NCBI RefSeq assembly: GCF_001044235.1
Contig: NZ_JYNL01000069.1
Coordinates: forward strand, 603,643 to 667,642
Source: Mycolicibacterium chlorophenolicum
Lineage (GTDB): Bacteria > Actinomycetota > Actinomycetes > Mycobacteriales > Mycobacteriaceae
DNA length: 64,000 nt
Direction of reading: 5' to 3'
Shown: positions 42,641 through 53,111 of the stretch, one piece after another
Numbering within the stretch: position 1 is the first letter of the stretch
Layout of the letters: the number at the start of each line of letters is the position of its first letter
Made by a program: the position numbers and the translations under genes
The notes under the pieces: generated by a model
Seen by the model: the letters and a program-made list of their open reading frames with translations, nothing else
Database searches by the model: none
Told to the model about the DNA's origin: nothing

Positions 42641-44084
42641 GGGCGTCCACCCGGTTCGGCGTTCCCGCGATCAGCGGTGCGAGCCGCTCGGCGGAGCGCA
42701 TCGCCCGCGCCGACGTCGAGAACAGTCCCAGCGCGAGAATGATCAGCCCGAGGGCGATGCACACGAACCAGAGCGGCCGGGCGGCCGCGGCGAAATCGGC
42801 GCCCGCCATCGTCATCGCGGACCCGGCGACCGAACCGCAGAGTGCCACACCGATACTGACGCCCACCTGACGGCTCGTCGACGTCACCGCCGACGCGGCC
42901 CCGGCCCGGTCGAGCGGCATGCCGCCCACCGCGGCATTCGTGATGGGGGCGTTGACCATCGAGAACCCGATGCCGAACACCGCGAAAACCACCAGCAGCG
43001 ACCACACCGGCGTCGAGGCCGTCGGGAACGTCAGCATCGTCGACGCCGCAGCGATCAGCACGCCGGCGATCACCAGCGACGGACGGGCCCCGAAGCGGCC
43101 CACCAGCCGGCCCGACAGCGGCGAGAACACCAGCGCGCCCACCGCGATCGGCAGGTAGATCAGGCCGGTGTGCATGGCCGAATAGCCCCGCTCGCCCTGC
43201 AGGTACAGCGACATCATGAACAGGAAGGCTCCCCAGGCGGCGAACGCGCTCACCGCGGAGACGGTCGCGGAGGTGAAGGGAATGCTGCGGAAGAAGCGCA
43301 GATCGAGGAAGGGGTCGTGGCGGCGGGACTCGTAGCGCAGGAACGCCGCGAGCGCGACGGCCGCCACGACGGCGACGCCGACGACGCGGGCGTGCGTCCA
43401 CCCGAGGACCGGGCCCTCGATCAGCGCGTAGACGACGCCGAACAGCGTGACGACCGCGAGCAGCTGACCGATGGGGTCAACGTTGCGCATCGTCGCGGAC
43501 TTGGTCTCGGGCACGAAGATCGCGGTCAGCAGCAGCGCGGCCGCGCAGATGGGCAGGTTGATCCAGAACACCGAGCGCCAGCCCACGGTCTGGATGAGCA
43601 GTCCGCCGACGATCGGGCCCAGCGCCATCGAGATGCCGACCACCGCACCCCACACGCCGAGGGCTCGCCCGCGCTCTTCACGGCCGACGAAGATCTGCGA
43701 GATGATCGACAGCGCAACGGGATTGAGCATCGACCCGCCGATGCCCTGCAGCAGGCGGGCGCCGATGAGCGTGTCGATCGTCGGGGCGAGGCTGCACGCC
43801 AGCGATCCCACCGCGAACAGCGCCAGGCCGGTCTGGAACACCCGGCGGCGGCCGAAGCGGTCGCCCGTCGCGCCGGCCAGCATCAGCAGCGACGCCAGCA
43901 CCAGCGTGTAGATGTCGACGACCCACTGCATCTGCGCCGGCGAGGCCGACAGATCGGTGCGGATGGCGGGGATGGCGACGTTGACGATCGTGGCGTCCAT
44001 CGACACGATGAGCAGGCTCAGACAGCAGGACACCAGCACGATCGTCTTGCGTCTCGGCGTCAGCGTGCCGACAGTTTCATTCAC
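42630..44084 (-). CDS. DHA2-family multidrug MFS exporter
   Basis: This 484-residue protein has about 14 membrane helices, as in EmrB/QacA drug exporters. The family helix-1 motif MDATIVNVAIPAIRTDL, motif A GATGDRFGRRR and antiporter motif C GPIVGGLLIQTVGWR are all present. It would expel drugs or dyes by proton exchange. The GTG at 44084 lies inside a palindrome. No ribosome site is evident. It is first in an operon with marR, and gltA2 lies upstream across 126 bp including a hairpin. Confidence 0.92.
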   Translation of the reverse strand: MNETVGTLTPRRKTIVLVSCCLSLLIVSMDATIVNVAIPAIRTDLSASPAQMQWVVDIYTLVLASLLMLAGATGDRFGRRRVFQTGLALFAVGSLACSLAPTIDTLIGARLLQGIGGSMLNPVALSIISQIFVGREERGRALGVWGAVVGISMALGPIVGGLLIQTVGWRSVFWINLPICAAALLLTAIFVPETKSATMRNVDPIGQLLAVVTLFGVVYALIEGPVLGWTHARVVGVAVVAAVALAAFLRYESRRHDPFLDLRFFRSIPFTSATVSAVSAFAAWGAFLFMMSLYLQGERGYSAMHTGLIYLPIAVGALVFSPLSGRLVGRFGARPSLVIAGVLIAAASTMLTFPTASTPVWSLLVVFAVFGIGFSMVNAPITNAAVGGMPLDRAGAASAVTSTSRQVGVSIGVALCGSVAGSAMTMAGADFAAAARPLWFVCIALGLIILALGLFSTSARAMRSAERLAPLIAGTPNRVDAHVR

Positions 44085-44098
44085 ACAACTATTGTGAA
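44080..44098. promoter_or_regulatory. Candidate MarR operator over the exporter start
   Basis: The sequence TTCACA-N7-TGTGAA is a perfect 6-bp-arm palindrome of 19 bp covering the GTG start codon of the exporter (44082-44084). MarR proteins bind 16-20-bp palindromes over their own operon's promoter. Position and symmetry support autorepression; binding is inferred. Confidence 0.6.
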
Positions 44099-44162
44099 AC
44101 TACAACCGTCATGATCGCAAGCCGCACAGCGCGTCGAACTCGACGCAATGGCGAAGATCACT

Positions 44163-44203
44163 CGCCTTTTCCCGCCCGAACGTTGGTTTGGGCGACAAAG
44201 GCG
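44163..44203 (-). terminator. Hairpin after gltA2
   Basis: A nested inverted repeat pairs CGCCTTT (44163-44169) with AAAGGCG (44197-44203), and inside it CGCCCGAAC (44173-44181) with GTTTGGGCG (44186-44194) around a GTTG loop. It lies 8 nt past the gltA2 stop on its transcript. There is no U-tract. It is likely the gltA2 terminator. Confidence 0.6.
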
Positions 44204-44210
44204 GGCGGGG

Positions 44211-45515
<1,305 letters not shown>

Positions 45516-45617
45516 TGGGATCCCTTCGGTCTCGGGTCTATCGGGAATCGTGGAGTCTGACTACAGAAGGTAGTCCCATTCCCGTGCGCACGCCCGCGGG
45601 GGTCGCTGACAGTGGCA

Positions 45618-46268
45618 TCAGACGGGTTGCCCGAGCCCCGCCGTCTCAACCATGAAGTCGGCGTAGATCTCCTCGAAGGCCGCCACCGCGTCGTCGACGT
45701 CGAAACCAGCCGTCGTCGCGGGGTTGTCGGCGAGTTCGAGCATCGCGGTCATCAACAGCGCGCTCCACACGGCGGAGATCATCTTCACCCGCCGGTCATC
45801 GACGGTGGTGCCCATCCGCTCGGCCAGCGCGGCGTCGACGCGGTGCGCGCGGTACTCGACAGCGGCGTGCTGCAGCGTGCCCGACGAGATCAGGATCCGC
45901 ATGATCAGCAGCAACCGATCCGAGGACAGGCCCCCCGGCGTCGGGCGCTTGCTGTTCGCGGCCATCCCGAGATAGGCCCGACGGATGGCTTCGAAGTGGC
46001 AGATCTCGCGGGGCTGCCGCGCCAGTTCCCTGGCCACGGTCTCCAGGATCTCGTCGATCAAGGCCAGCACGATGGCGTCCTTGGTGGTGAAGTACCGGCT
46101 GAAGGTGCGCGGCGACACGTCGGCGATCGCCGCGATCTGTTCGACGGTCGTGCTGTCGTAGCCCTGGCGTGCGCACAGGTCGACCGCGGCGTCCATCAGG
46201 GTGGCGCGGGTGCGGCGTTTCTTGCGCTCCCGCAGCCCGAGGACGGGCTCCGCCCTGCCATGATCCAC
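45618..46268 (-). CDS. TetR-family transcriptional regulator
   Basis: This 216-residue protein has an N-terminal HTH (about 15-65: TRATLMDAAVDLCARQGYDS, then VEQIAAIADVSPRTFSRYF) and an all-helical C-terminal domain. It lies 76 bp after an MFS gene on the same strand. A perfect 6-bp-arm palindrome, ATCCAC-N4-GTGGAT, covers its GTG start codon and suggests autoregulation. TACCAT lies 8 nt before the GTG. The target outside its own gene is not evident; the MFS is a candidate. Confidence 0.88.
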   Translation of the reverse strand: MDHGRAEPVLGLRERKKRRTRATLMDAAVDLCARQGYDSTTVEQIAAIADVSPRTFSRYFTTKDAIVLALIDEILETVARELARQPREICHFEAIRRAYLGMAANSKRPTPGGLSSDRLLLIMRILISSGTLQHAAVEYRAHRVDAALAERMGTTVDDRRVKMISAVWSALLMTAMLELADNPATTAGFDVDDAVAAFEEIYADFMVETAGLGQPV

Positions 46269-46278
46269 GCTGGTGGAT
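46263..46278. promoter_or_regulatory. Palindromic candidate TetR operator
   Basis: ATCCAC (46263-46268) and GTGGAT (46273-46278) form a perfect palindrome with a 4-nt spacer. It overlaps the start codon of the TetR gene. A site of this kind fits a TetR dimer; binding is inferred from position only. Confidence 0.5.
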
Positions 46279-46344
46279 GGTAGTCCGTCGGGCTGCGCGG
46301 CGAGGGTGGAACTGGCACGGCCGGACAGTTGCCGGCACCGCGGA

Positions 46345-47616
46345 TCAGGGCACCCGAGCAACCCGGTAACGGACGAATGCGGGCACCGCGAGGACGGCGA
46401 GCACCACACCGACGACCACGAGCACGCCGCCTCCCGCCGCGGCGACCGTCGTCCCGACCGCGGCCGCCACCGCGCCGTGCGCCGCGTCGGCCAGCCGGGG
46501 GCCGCCGGCGACGACCACCGTGAACACGCCCTGCAGCCGCCCGCGCAGTTCGTCGGACGCCGCCTCCTGCAGGATCGTCGACCGGAACGCCGCCGACACC
46601 ATGTCCGCCGCACCCCCGAAGGCCAAGCACGCCAACGCGATCCACAGCATGGTGCCCGCCGCTCCGTGCGCCGCGCCGCTGGCCACGCCGAAGCCGACCA
46701 TCGCCAGACCCCACGCCACGATGGCGACCACCACCGCCAGCCCCTGCCGCTGCACGCGGGGCAGCCATCCGGAGAAGATGCCGCCGGCCACCGCGCCCGC
46801 CGACATCGCGGCGGCGAGCAACGCCATCGTCGTACCGCCCTCGACGGGGCCGCCGAAGCTCTCGTGCGCCATCTGGGGGAACAGCGCGCGCGGCATGCCG
46901 AAGATCATCGCGATCAGGTCGACGACGAAGGACATCAGCACCACCCGGTTGCCCGCCAGGTAGCGAAACCCGTCGAGCACCGCGGCCAGGCCGTAGCCGG
47001 GGGCGTCGTCACCGGTGACCGTGGGCGGCATCGGGGTCAACCGGACCGTCGCCCAGATCGCCGCGAGGCAGGTGATCGCGTCGATCAGATACAGCGCGGA
47101 CAGGTCGACCCAGTGCAGCATGACGCCGGCAAGCAGCGGGCCGGCGATCGCGCCGAACTGCATCACCGTCATGTTCAGGGCGTTCGCGGCGGGGAGCTGG
47201 CCCCCGGGCAGCATGCGCGGAATGGCCGCGGAGCGGGTCGGCGAGTTCACCGCATAGAAGGCCTGCTGCAGCGAGAGCAGGCTGAGCACCACCCACGCGT
47301 TGTTCAGGCCGAGCGCCGACTGCAGCCACAGCAGAACCGACGACAGCGCCAGCCCGCAGGAGGTGATGACCAGCAGCAGACGCCGATCCATCGCATCGGC
47401 CCAGGCGCCGCCCCACAGCCCGAACACCACCAGCGGCACCAGCGCGAAGAGTCCGGCCAACCCGACGTAGAGCGAACTATGGGTGAGCGCGTACAGCTGC
47501 ACGGGCACCGCGAAGATCGTCAGGTTCGCGCCGATGACCGTGACGATCCCGGCCAGCCACAGCCGGCGGAAGTCGGGGGCCTGCAGGGGTGTGGTGTCGG
47601 CGAAGAGCCGGCCCAC
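46345..47616 (-). CDS. MFS transporter (EntS/MFS_3-like)
   Basis: This 423-residue MFS protein of about 12 helices begins FRRLWLAGIVTVIGANLTIF and has the WGGAWADAMDRR loop after helix 2, as in the MFS_3 group with enterobactin exporter EntS. It starts with GTG sharing one base with the pdxH stop (TAGTG), so it is coupled to pdxH. Substrate is unknown. The gene runs in the same direction as the TetR gene that follows. Confidence 0.88.
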   Translation of the reverse strand: MGRLFADTTPLQAPDFRRLWLAGIVTVIGANLTIFAVPVQLYALTHSSLYVGLAGLFALVPLVVFGLWGGAWADAMDRRLLLVITSCGLALSSVLLWLQSALGLNNAWVVLSLLSLQQAFYAVNSPTRSAAIPRMLPGGQLPAANALNMTVMQFGAIAGPLLAGVMLHWVDLSALYLIDAITCLAAIWATVRLTPMPPTVTGDDAPGYGLAAVLDGFRYLAGNRVVLMSFVVDLIAMIFGMPRALFPQMAHESFGGPVEGGTTMALLAAAMSAGAVAGGIFSGWLPRVQRQGLAVVVAIVAWGLAMVGFGVASGAAHGAAGTMLWIALACLAFGGAADMVSAAFRSTILQEAASDELRGRLQGVFTVVVAGGPRLADAAHGAVAAAVGTTVAAAGGGVLVVVGVVLAVLAVPAFVRYRVARVP

Positions 47617-48272
47617 TACGGCTGAAGGCGTTCGACGGACCCGTCTCGAACCCGAATCCTGTTGTGCAGCCGGTTCTCCCGGCCCTGCCAGAACTCGACC
47701 TCGTCGGGTGCGATCAGGTAGCCGCCCCAGTGCGGCGGTACCGGGACGGTCTCGCTGCCGGCGAACCGCTCGGTGACCTCGGCGAGTTGGGCGCGCAGCG
47801 CCTCCCGCGAGGCGATGGGCCGGCTCTGCGCCGACGCCCACGCCCCCAGCTGCGAGCCGCGCGGCCGTTTGGCCCAGTAGTCGGCGGTCTCCGCGGCGGG
47901 AACCTTGGTCACCGGGCCGCGCAGGTGGACCTGCCTGCCCAGGGCGTACCACGGGAACGTCGCCGACGCGTACGGCTGCGCGGCCAGCTGCTCGCCCTTG
48001 GCGGATTCGTAGTTGGTGTAGAACGTGATGCCCGATTCGGTCACGCTCTTGCACAACACAGTGCGGGTGACAGGTCTTCCCGCGGCGTCGACGGTGCCGA
48101 CCACCATCGCGTTGGGCTCGGCCACCCCGGCCTGCCCGGCCTCGGCCAACCAGCTGTTCAGCAGCGCCACCCATCCGACGTCGAGCCAGTCCGCGTCCAG
48201 ATCGGAGCTGCCGTCCTTCTCCACCGAGCCGTATTCCACCCGCATCCGGGCGAGGTCGTCAGATGTGCCCAC
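47616..48272 (-). CDS. pdxH: Pyridoxine/pyridoxamine 5'-phosphate oxidase PdxH
   Basis: This 218-residue FMN enzyme makes pyridoxal 5'-phosphate from PNP or PMP. Family segments include AEPNAMVVGTVDAAGRPVTR, TNYESAKGEQL, ASATFPWYALGRQV and the C-terminal LHNRIRVRDGSVERLQP with the FMN/PLP-binding WQGRENRLHNR. GTG 48272 is supported by TAGCGT (48284-48279) 6 nt upstream, a leaderless signature. It is divergent from citA across 66 bp. In M. tuberculosis pdxH lies elsewhere, so this is a lineage arrangement. Confidence 0.94.
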   Translation of the reverse strand: MGTSDDLARMRVEYGSVEKDGSSDLDADWLDVGWVALLNSWLAEAGQAGVAEPNAMVVGTVDAAGRPVTRTVLCKSVTESGITFYTNYESAKGEQLAAQPYASATFPWYALGRQVHLRGPVTKVPAAETADYWAKRPRGSQLGAWASAQSRPIASREALRAQLAEVTERFAGSETVPVPPHWGGYLIAPDEVEFWQGRENRLHNRIRVRDGSVERLQP

Positions 48273-48338
48273 GCGATCACGCTACGCGGAAGCCCGACTG
48301 TCAGGTGCGCCGACGAGGCGTGATGCGACAATCACCGC

Positions 48339-49457
48339 ATGACTGCGGTGCCGAAGGATTTCGCCCCCGGACTGGCGGGCGTGGTGGCGTTCGAGACCGA
48401 GATCGCCGAGCCGGACAAGGACGGCGGCGCGCTGCGCTACCGCGGCGTGGACATCGAGGATCTGGTCGCCGACCGGGTCACCTTCGGGGACGTGTGGGCC
48501 CTGCTGGTCGACGGCCGGTTCGGGCACGGTCTGCCGCCCGCCGAGCCGTTCCCGCTGCCGATCCACAGCGGCGACGTCCGCGTCGACGTCCAGGCCGGGC
48601 TGGCCATGCTCGCCCCGATCTGGGGCTACTCGCCGCTGCTGGACATCGACGACCAGACCGCGCGCGACCAGCTGGCCCGGGCGTCGGTGATGGCGCTGTC
48701 CTACGTCGCCCAGTCCGCCCGCGGCATCTACCAGCCCGCCGTCCCGCAGCGCAAGGTCGACGAATGTGACACGGTCACAGCGCGTTTCATGACGCGCTGG
48801 CAGGGCGACCCCGATCCGCGGCACATCGAGGCCATCGACGCGTACTGGGTCAGCGCCGCCGAGCACGGCATGAACGCCTCGACGTTCACCGCACGGGTGA
48901 TCGCGTCGACGGGCGCCGACGTGGCCGCCGCGCTGTCGGGCGCGATCGGCGCGATGAGCGGTCCGCTGCACGGCGGTGCGCCGGCGCGGGTGATCCCGAT
49001 GATCGAGGAGGCCGAGCGGACCGGGGACGCGCGCGCGGTGGTCCGCGGCATCCTCGACCGCAACGAGAAGCTGATGGGCTTCGGGCACCGGGTCTACCGG
49101 GCCGAGGATCCGCGGGCCCGGGTGCTGCGAGCGACGGCCAAACGGCTCGAAGCGCCGCGCTTCGAGGTCGCCGCGGCGCTCGAGCAGGCCGCCCTCGCCG
49201 AACTGCGGGAGCGCCGGCCCGACCGGGCGATCGAGACCAACGTCGAGTTCTGGGCCGCCGTCATCCTCGACTTCGCCCAGGTGCCGCCGACGATGATGCC
49301 CGCGATGTTCACCTGCGGCCGCACGGCCGGCTGGTGCGCGCACATCCTCGAGCAGAAGCGGCTGGGCAAGCTGGTGCGGCCGTCGGCGATCTACGTCGGG
49401 CCCGCCCCGCGCAGTCCCGAGGCGGTCGAGGGCTGGGACAAGCTGAACCGGCAGTGA
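48339..49457 (+). CDS. citA: Second citrate synthase CitA
   Basis: This 372-residue citrate synthase has GAMSGPLHGGAPARV (His), GFGHRVYRAEDPRA (His) and an Asp region in TNVEFWAAVILDF. It is shorter than GltA2 (no long N-terminal domain), as for Rv0889c and methylcitrate-synthase-like enzymes. It could make citrate or 2-methylcitrate. ATG 48339 has GACAAT 6 nt upstream. Its stop overlaps the next gene as GTGA. Confidence 0.93.
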   Translation: MTAVPKDFAPGLAGVVAFETEIAEPDKDGGALRYRGVDIEDLVADRVTFGDVWALLVDGRFGHGLPPAEPFPLPIHSGDVRVDVQAGLAMLAPIWGYSPLLDIDDQTARDQLARASVMALSYVAQSARGIYQPAVPQRKVDECDTVTARFMTRWQGDPDPRHIEAIDAYWVSAAEHGMNASTFTARVIASTGADVAAALSGAIGAMSGPLHGGAPARVIPMIEEAERTGDARAVVRGILDRNEKLMGFGHRVYRAEDPRARVLRATAKRLEAPRFEVAAALEQAALAELRERRPDRAIETNVEFWAAVILDFAQVPPTMMPAMFTCGRTAGWCAHILEQKRLGKLVRPSAIYVGPAPRSPEAVEGWDKLNRQ

Positions 49458-50068
49458 CCGACCCGCGGGCCGTCTTCGCCTCGGCGGCAAGGTATTTCGC
49501 ATCCCTGGTGCGCGATGTGCCCGGTGACCGGTGGAACGGCCCGGGGCTCGGCGAGTGGTCGGTCCGTGACCTGGTCGGGCACACGTCGCGGTCGCTGATC
49601 ACGGTGAGCACCTATCTGCAGGCCCCCGCGCCGCACGAGGACGTCACCGAGCCCGCCGACTACTACGTCCGCATCAACGACTACGCCGCCGGGATGGGCG
49701 CGGCCGCGATCGTCGAACGCGGCCGCCAGGCGGGTCGGGACCTCGGCCCCGACCCCGTCGCGACGATCGACGGGCTCGTCGAGCGCGTGCTGACGGACAT
49801 CGACACGGCCGGCGATCCGCTCATCGAGGTGATCGGCGGCCTGGGTCTGCGCTTGAGCACCTACCTGCCGACGCGGACCTTCGAGATCGCAGTGCACGGC
49901 CTGGACATCGCGGCGGCGATCGGGGCGGACCGCACACCGCCCCGTGAGGTGCTGGCGGAGGCCGCGGCGCTGGCCGCGCGCATCGGGGTGCACCTGGGCA
50001 GCGGGCCGGCGGTGCTGATGGCGCTGACCGGACGCGCCGGCCTGCCCGCGGGGTTCTCGGTGGTCTGA
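49454..50068 (+). CDS. Mycothiol-dependent maleylpyruvate isomerase-like (DinB-fold) protein
   Basis: This 204-residue protein belongs to the DinB/maleylpyruvate isomerase N-domain group common in mycothiol users. It shows GLGEWSVRDLVGHTSRSL (metal-ligand His in the Asp-Leu-Val-Gly-His motif) and later YLPTRTFEIAVHGLDIA. Members transfer or use mycothiol, or are metal-dependent enzymes of unknown substrate. The GTG is coupled to citA by a 4-nt overlap. The specific reaction is not known. Confidence 0.8.
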   Translation: MTDPRAVFASAARYFASLVRDVPGDRWNGPGLGEWSVRDLVGHTSRSLITVSTYLQAPAPHEDVTEPADYYVRINDYAAGMGAAAIVERGRQAGRDLGPDPVATIDGLVERVLTDIDTAGDPLIEVIGGLGLRLSTYLPTRTFEIAVHGLDIAAAIGADRTPPREVLAEAAALAARIGVHLGSGPAVLMALTGRAGLPAGFSVV

Positions 50069-50143
50069 GGCGCCGATGAGTTTCCGGTGGCGGTCCGGTC
50101 AGCATCGACAGCCACCCGGCCATCACGCAGCGAAGGAGACCCC

Positions 50144-50596
50144 ATGGCCATCGACAACACCCCGATGCTGGTTCCGCACCTCGTCGTCGACGACGCGGCC
50201 GCGGCACTGGACTTCTACACCCGGGCGTTCGACGCCGAGGAGATGGTGCGCCTGCCCGGTCCTGACGGCAAGCTCATGCACGCGTGCATGCGGATCAACG
50301 GCTCGATGGTGTTCCTCAACGACGACTTCCCCGAATACAACGACGGGAAATCGTCCACCCCGAATGCGTTCGGCGGCACGCCGGTCACGCTGCATCTGCA
50401 CGGGGCCGACGTCGACGGCCGGTTCCAGCGCGCGCTCGACGCGGGCGCCGTCGTGGTCAACCCGCTCGAGGACCAGTTCTGGGGAGATCGCTACGGCGTG
50501 GTGCGCGATCCGTTCGGGCACCACTGGGCGCTCGCCGAATCGGTGCGCGACGTCGACGTCAACGACATCGCCGCGCAGATGAGCAGCGGCAGTTAG
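50144..50596 (+). CDS. VOC-superfamily (glyoxalase/PhnB-like) protein, Rv0887c type
   Basis: This 150-residue single-unit VOC protein contains VPHLVVDDAAAALDFYTRAF, VTLHLHGADVDGRFQRALDA and the end motif RYGVVRDPFGHHWALAE. Such proteins resemble PhnB or antibiotic-binding 3-demethylubiquinone-like sequences. An AAGGAG site lies 6-7 nt before the ATG. Synteny gives Rv0887c. Metal and substrate are unknown. Confidence 0.9.
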   Translation: MAIDNTPMLVPHLVVDDAAAALDFYTRAFDAEEMVRLPGPDGKLMHACMRINGSMVFLNDDFPEYNDGKSSTPNAFGGTPVTLHLHGADVDGRFQRALDAGAVVVNPLEDQFWGDRYGVVRDPFGHHWALAESVRDVDVNDIAAQMSSGS

Positions 50597-50651
50597 CCCG
50601 CCCGCCGGTGTGTTTGCCGGGCGGGGCGGACACGCGCGGTGATACTGGGCT

Positions 50652-51428
50652 GTGCTCTGGCTGCTGCAGTTCCCCCCGGTCGTCCTGGGGCTGATCTGGA
50701 TTGCTGTCGTCGTCGGGATCTCCGTCGGCGGGCTCGTGCTGTTCCGCAAGGTGGTGTCCCACACCCGGCTGGAATCAGCGAATCCGGTGTCGTCGGCGGT
50801 GTTTCAGGTCGCCGGGGTGCTGTACGCGGTGCTCGTCGCGTTCGTCGTCGTGGTGGTGTGGGAGCAGTTCGGCAACGCCGAGGACGCCAGCAGTATGGAG
50901 GCCTCGGCCGTCGCCGACCTGCTGCGCGACTCGAACGCGCTGCCCGCCGCGTACCGCACCGAGGTGCAGCAGAACCTCGTCGCCTACTCCCGCGACGTCA
51001 TCGACCACGAGTTCCCGCGGATGCGGCACGGCGAGACGATCGCCGAGCAGTCCGACGCGCTCAACAACGTCTGGCAGGCCTACCTGAAGGTCCAGCCCGA
51101 GACCCGCAACGAGATCGCGTTTTTCGACCACGCGATCGTGCGTCTCAACGATCTGAGCGCCAACCGCAAGCTGCGGGTGTCGACCGGCGACGCCTCGGTG
51201 CCCGGGGAGCTGTGGGTGCTGCTCATCGGCGGCGGCGCCGTGCTGATGGTGTTCACCTACCTGTTCGGCACCCGGGACCTGCTGGTGCACGGGCTGGCGG
51301 TGGGGTTGACCGCGTCGCTGCTGGCGTTCGTGATGTACCTGATCTTCGCGCTCGAACATCCCTATGTGGGCGCGTTGTCGGTGCAGCCCACGCCGTTCGT
51401 CAACGTGCTGACCGACTGGTCCGAGTAG
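50652..51428 (+). CDS. DUF4239 integral membrane protein
   Basis: This 258-residue protein has two N-terminal helices (residues about 8-30 and 45-68), a central helical cytoplasmic or outer region, and two C-terminal helices (about 185-230). This bestrophin-like plan is that of DUF4239, whose function is unknown. The GTG at 50652 is chosen for the short N-terminus and GATACT 5 nt upstream. It is convergent with fprB, 5 nt apart. Confidence 0.8.
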   Translation: MLWLLQFPPVVLGLIWIAVVVGISVGGLVLFRKVVSHTRLESANPVSSAVFQVAGVLYAVLVAFVVVVVWEQFGNAEDASSMEASAVADLLRDSNALPAAYRTEVQQNLVAYSRDVIDHEFPRMRHGETIAEQSDALNNVWQAYLKVQPETRNEIAFFDHAIVRLNDLSANRKLRVSTGDASVPGELWVLLIGGGAVLMVFTYLFGTRDLLVHGLAVGLTASLLAFVMYLIFALEHPYVGALSVQPTPFVNVLTDWSE

Positions 51429-51433
51429 TCGTC

Positions 51434-53107
51434 TCAGCGCACCAGGCCGGACAGCAGCCGCCGGTGCACGGGTTCGGCCGGCGCCTCGGCCGCGGCGCGC
51501 ACCATCTCGTCCACCGAGGTGAACTTGGCGCGCGGGCGGGTGCCCTGACCGCGCGCCACCTCGGCGCGGTCGATCGCCTTCCAGCCCTTCTCGTCGACCA
51601 CCGCGGGTCGCCTGCCGCGCACGAACCGGGGCAGCGCTGAGGGTTTGTGCACCGGATCGGTGAGCAGCCCCGCGTTGTAGTCGTCGACGAGCGTGTGCAC
51701 CGTCTGCGCCGCACAGGACTTGTTGGTTCCGATGAAGCCCGTCGGCCCGCGCTTGATCCAGCCGGCGACGTAGCTGCCGGGCACCGGGGTGCCCGCGTCG
51801 GTGACCCGGCCGCGGTCGTTGGGCACCACGGCGGCGGTCTCGTCGAACGGGAGTCCGCGGATCGGCATGCCGCGGTAGCCGATCGACGTCAGCACCAACC
51901 CCGCGGGGATCTGCTGCACCTGATCGGAGCCGGTCACCTCGAACTCGATGCCCGTCACCCGCGTCGGTCCGAGCACCCGGCGCGGCGTGAGCTGGTAGGC
52001 CAGCCGGATCCGAGGCCGGGTGATCGGCGCGGTGGCGTCACCGAGCTTGGCGAGGATCTCCAGTTTGTTGCGGGTCAGTGCATCGGTGGCGGCGGCGAGG
52101 TCCTCGCGCACCCGCTGGTGGTCAGCCGGGTCGAGCACGACGTCGCAGCGCGCGGTCAGGCCGATCAGCTCGGGCAGGGTGAACGCCGAGGCGGCGGGCC
52201 CTCGCCGGGCGGCGATCACCACCTCCCGAACACGGGAGGCGCGCAGCGCCTCCAGAGCGTGATCGGCGATGTCGGTGCGCGCCAACGCATCCGGATCGGT
52301 GGTCAGGATGCGGGCGACATCGAGGGCGACGTTGCCGTTGCCGACGACGACCACCCGCTCGCCGCTCAGATCGACCGACAGGTCCGCGAACTCGGGGTGG
52401 CCGTTGTACCAGGCCACGATCTCGGTGGCCGTCGCGGTGCCCGGCAGATCCATGCCGTCGATGTCGAGGCGCTTGTCGGTGGGCGCGCCGACCGCGTACA
52501 GCACCGCGTGGTGGTGTTCGAGCAGCTCGTCGTGCGTGAGGTCCGATCCCACCTCGACGTTGAGGTAGAACCGGAAGTCCCGGCGGGCGGCGATCGTGTC
52601 GAACAACGTCGTCACCCGCTTGGTCGCCTGATGATCGGGCGCGACACCGGCCCGCGCGAGCCCGTAGGGCGTGGGCAACTTCTCGAAGACGTTGACCTGC
52701 ACGCCGCGCTGGGTGAGCAGTTCGTCGGCGGCGTACATCGCCGCGGGCCCGGAGCCGACGATCGCCACCCGCAGCGGTCCCCCGCCGCGGGCCGCCACGA
52801 CGGGCGCGTCCGGCACCGGCGCCAGCTTCGACGTCGGCGGCAGCTTGCCCTCCCGCTCGGGGTAGAAGCCGGCGTTGATCTCGAGGAACGGCAGTTGCTC
52901 GTCGGTCAGCCGGGTGTCCGGGGCGATCGCCCCGACGGGGCAGGCCGACACACACGCGCCGCAGTCGACGCAGGCGACCGGGTCGATGTAGAGCATCTCG
53001 GCGGTGGCGAAGCCCGGCTCATCCGGCGAGGGATGAATGCAGTTGACCGGACACGCGAAAACACAGGACCCGTCGCTGCAACACGACTGGGTGATCACAT
53101 GGGGCAT
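51434..53107 (-). CDS. fprB: NADPH-ferredoxin reductase FprB with ferredoxin domain
   Basis: This 557-residue protein joins an N-terminal ferredoxin domain (about 1-60) to an adrenodoxin-reductase-type flavoprotein. The second cluster motif CVDCGACVSACP is a standard [4Fe-4S] site. The first (QSCCSDGSCVFACPVNCIHP) fits a 3Fe- or 4Fe-binding site. FAD binding is at VAIVGSGPAAMYAADELL and NADP binding at VVVVGNGNVALDVAR. It passes electrons from NADPH to iron-sulfur partners. The AurF-like oxygenase gene starts its end only 4 nt upstream, so it may be the electron acceptor. Synteny gives Rv0886. Confidence 0.95.
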   Translation of the reverse strand: MPHVITQSCCSDGSCVFACPVNCIHPSPDEPGFATAEMLYIDPVACVDCGACVSACPVGAIAPDTRLTDEQLPFLEINAGFYPEREGKLPPTSKLAPVPDAPVVAARGGGPLRVAIVGSGPAAMYAADELLTQRGVQVNVFEKLPTPYGLARAGVAPDHQATKRVTTLFDTIAARRDFRFYLNVEVGSDLTHDELLEHHHAVLYAVGAPTDKRLDIDGMDLPGTATATEIVAWYNGHPEFADLSVDLSGERVVVVGNGNVALDVARILTTDPDALARTDIADHALEALRASRVREVVIAARRGPAASAFTLPELIGLTARCDVVLDPADHQRVREDLAAATDALTRNKLEILAKLGDATAPITRPRIRLAYQLTPRRVLGPTRVTGIEFEVTGSDQVQQIPAGLVLTSIGYRGMPIRGLPFDETAAVVPNDRGRVTDAGTPVPGSYVAGWIKRGPTGFIGTNKSCAAQTVHTLVDDYNAGLLTDPVHKPSALPRFVRGRRPAVVDEKGWKAIDRAEVARGQGTRPRAKFTSVDEMVRAAAEAPAEPVHRRLLSGLVR

Positions 53108-53111
53108 GCGC

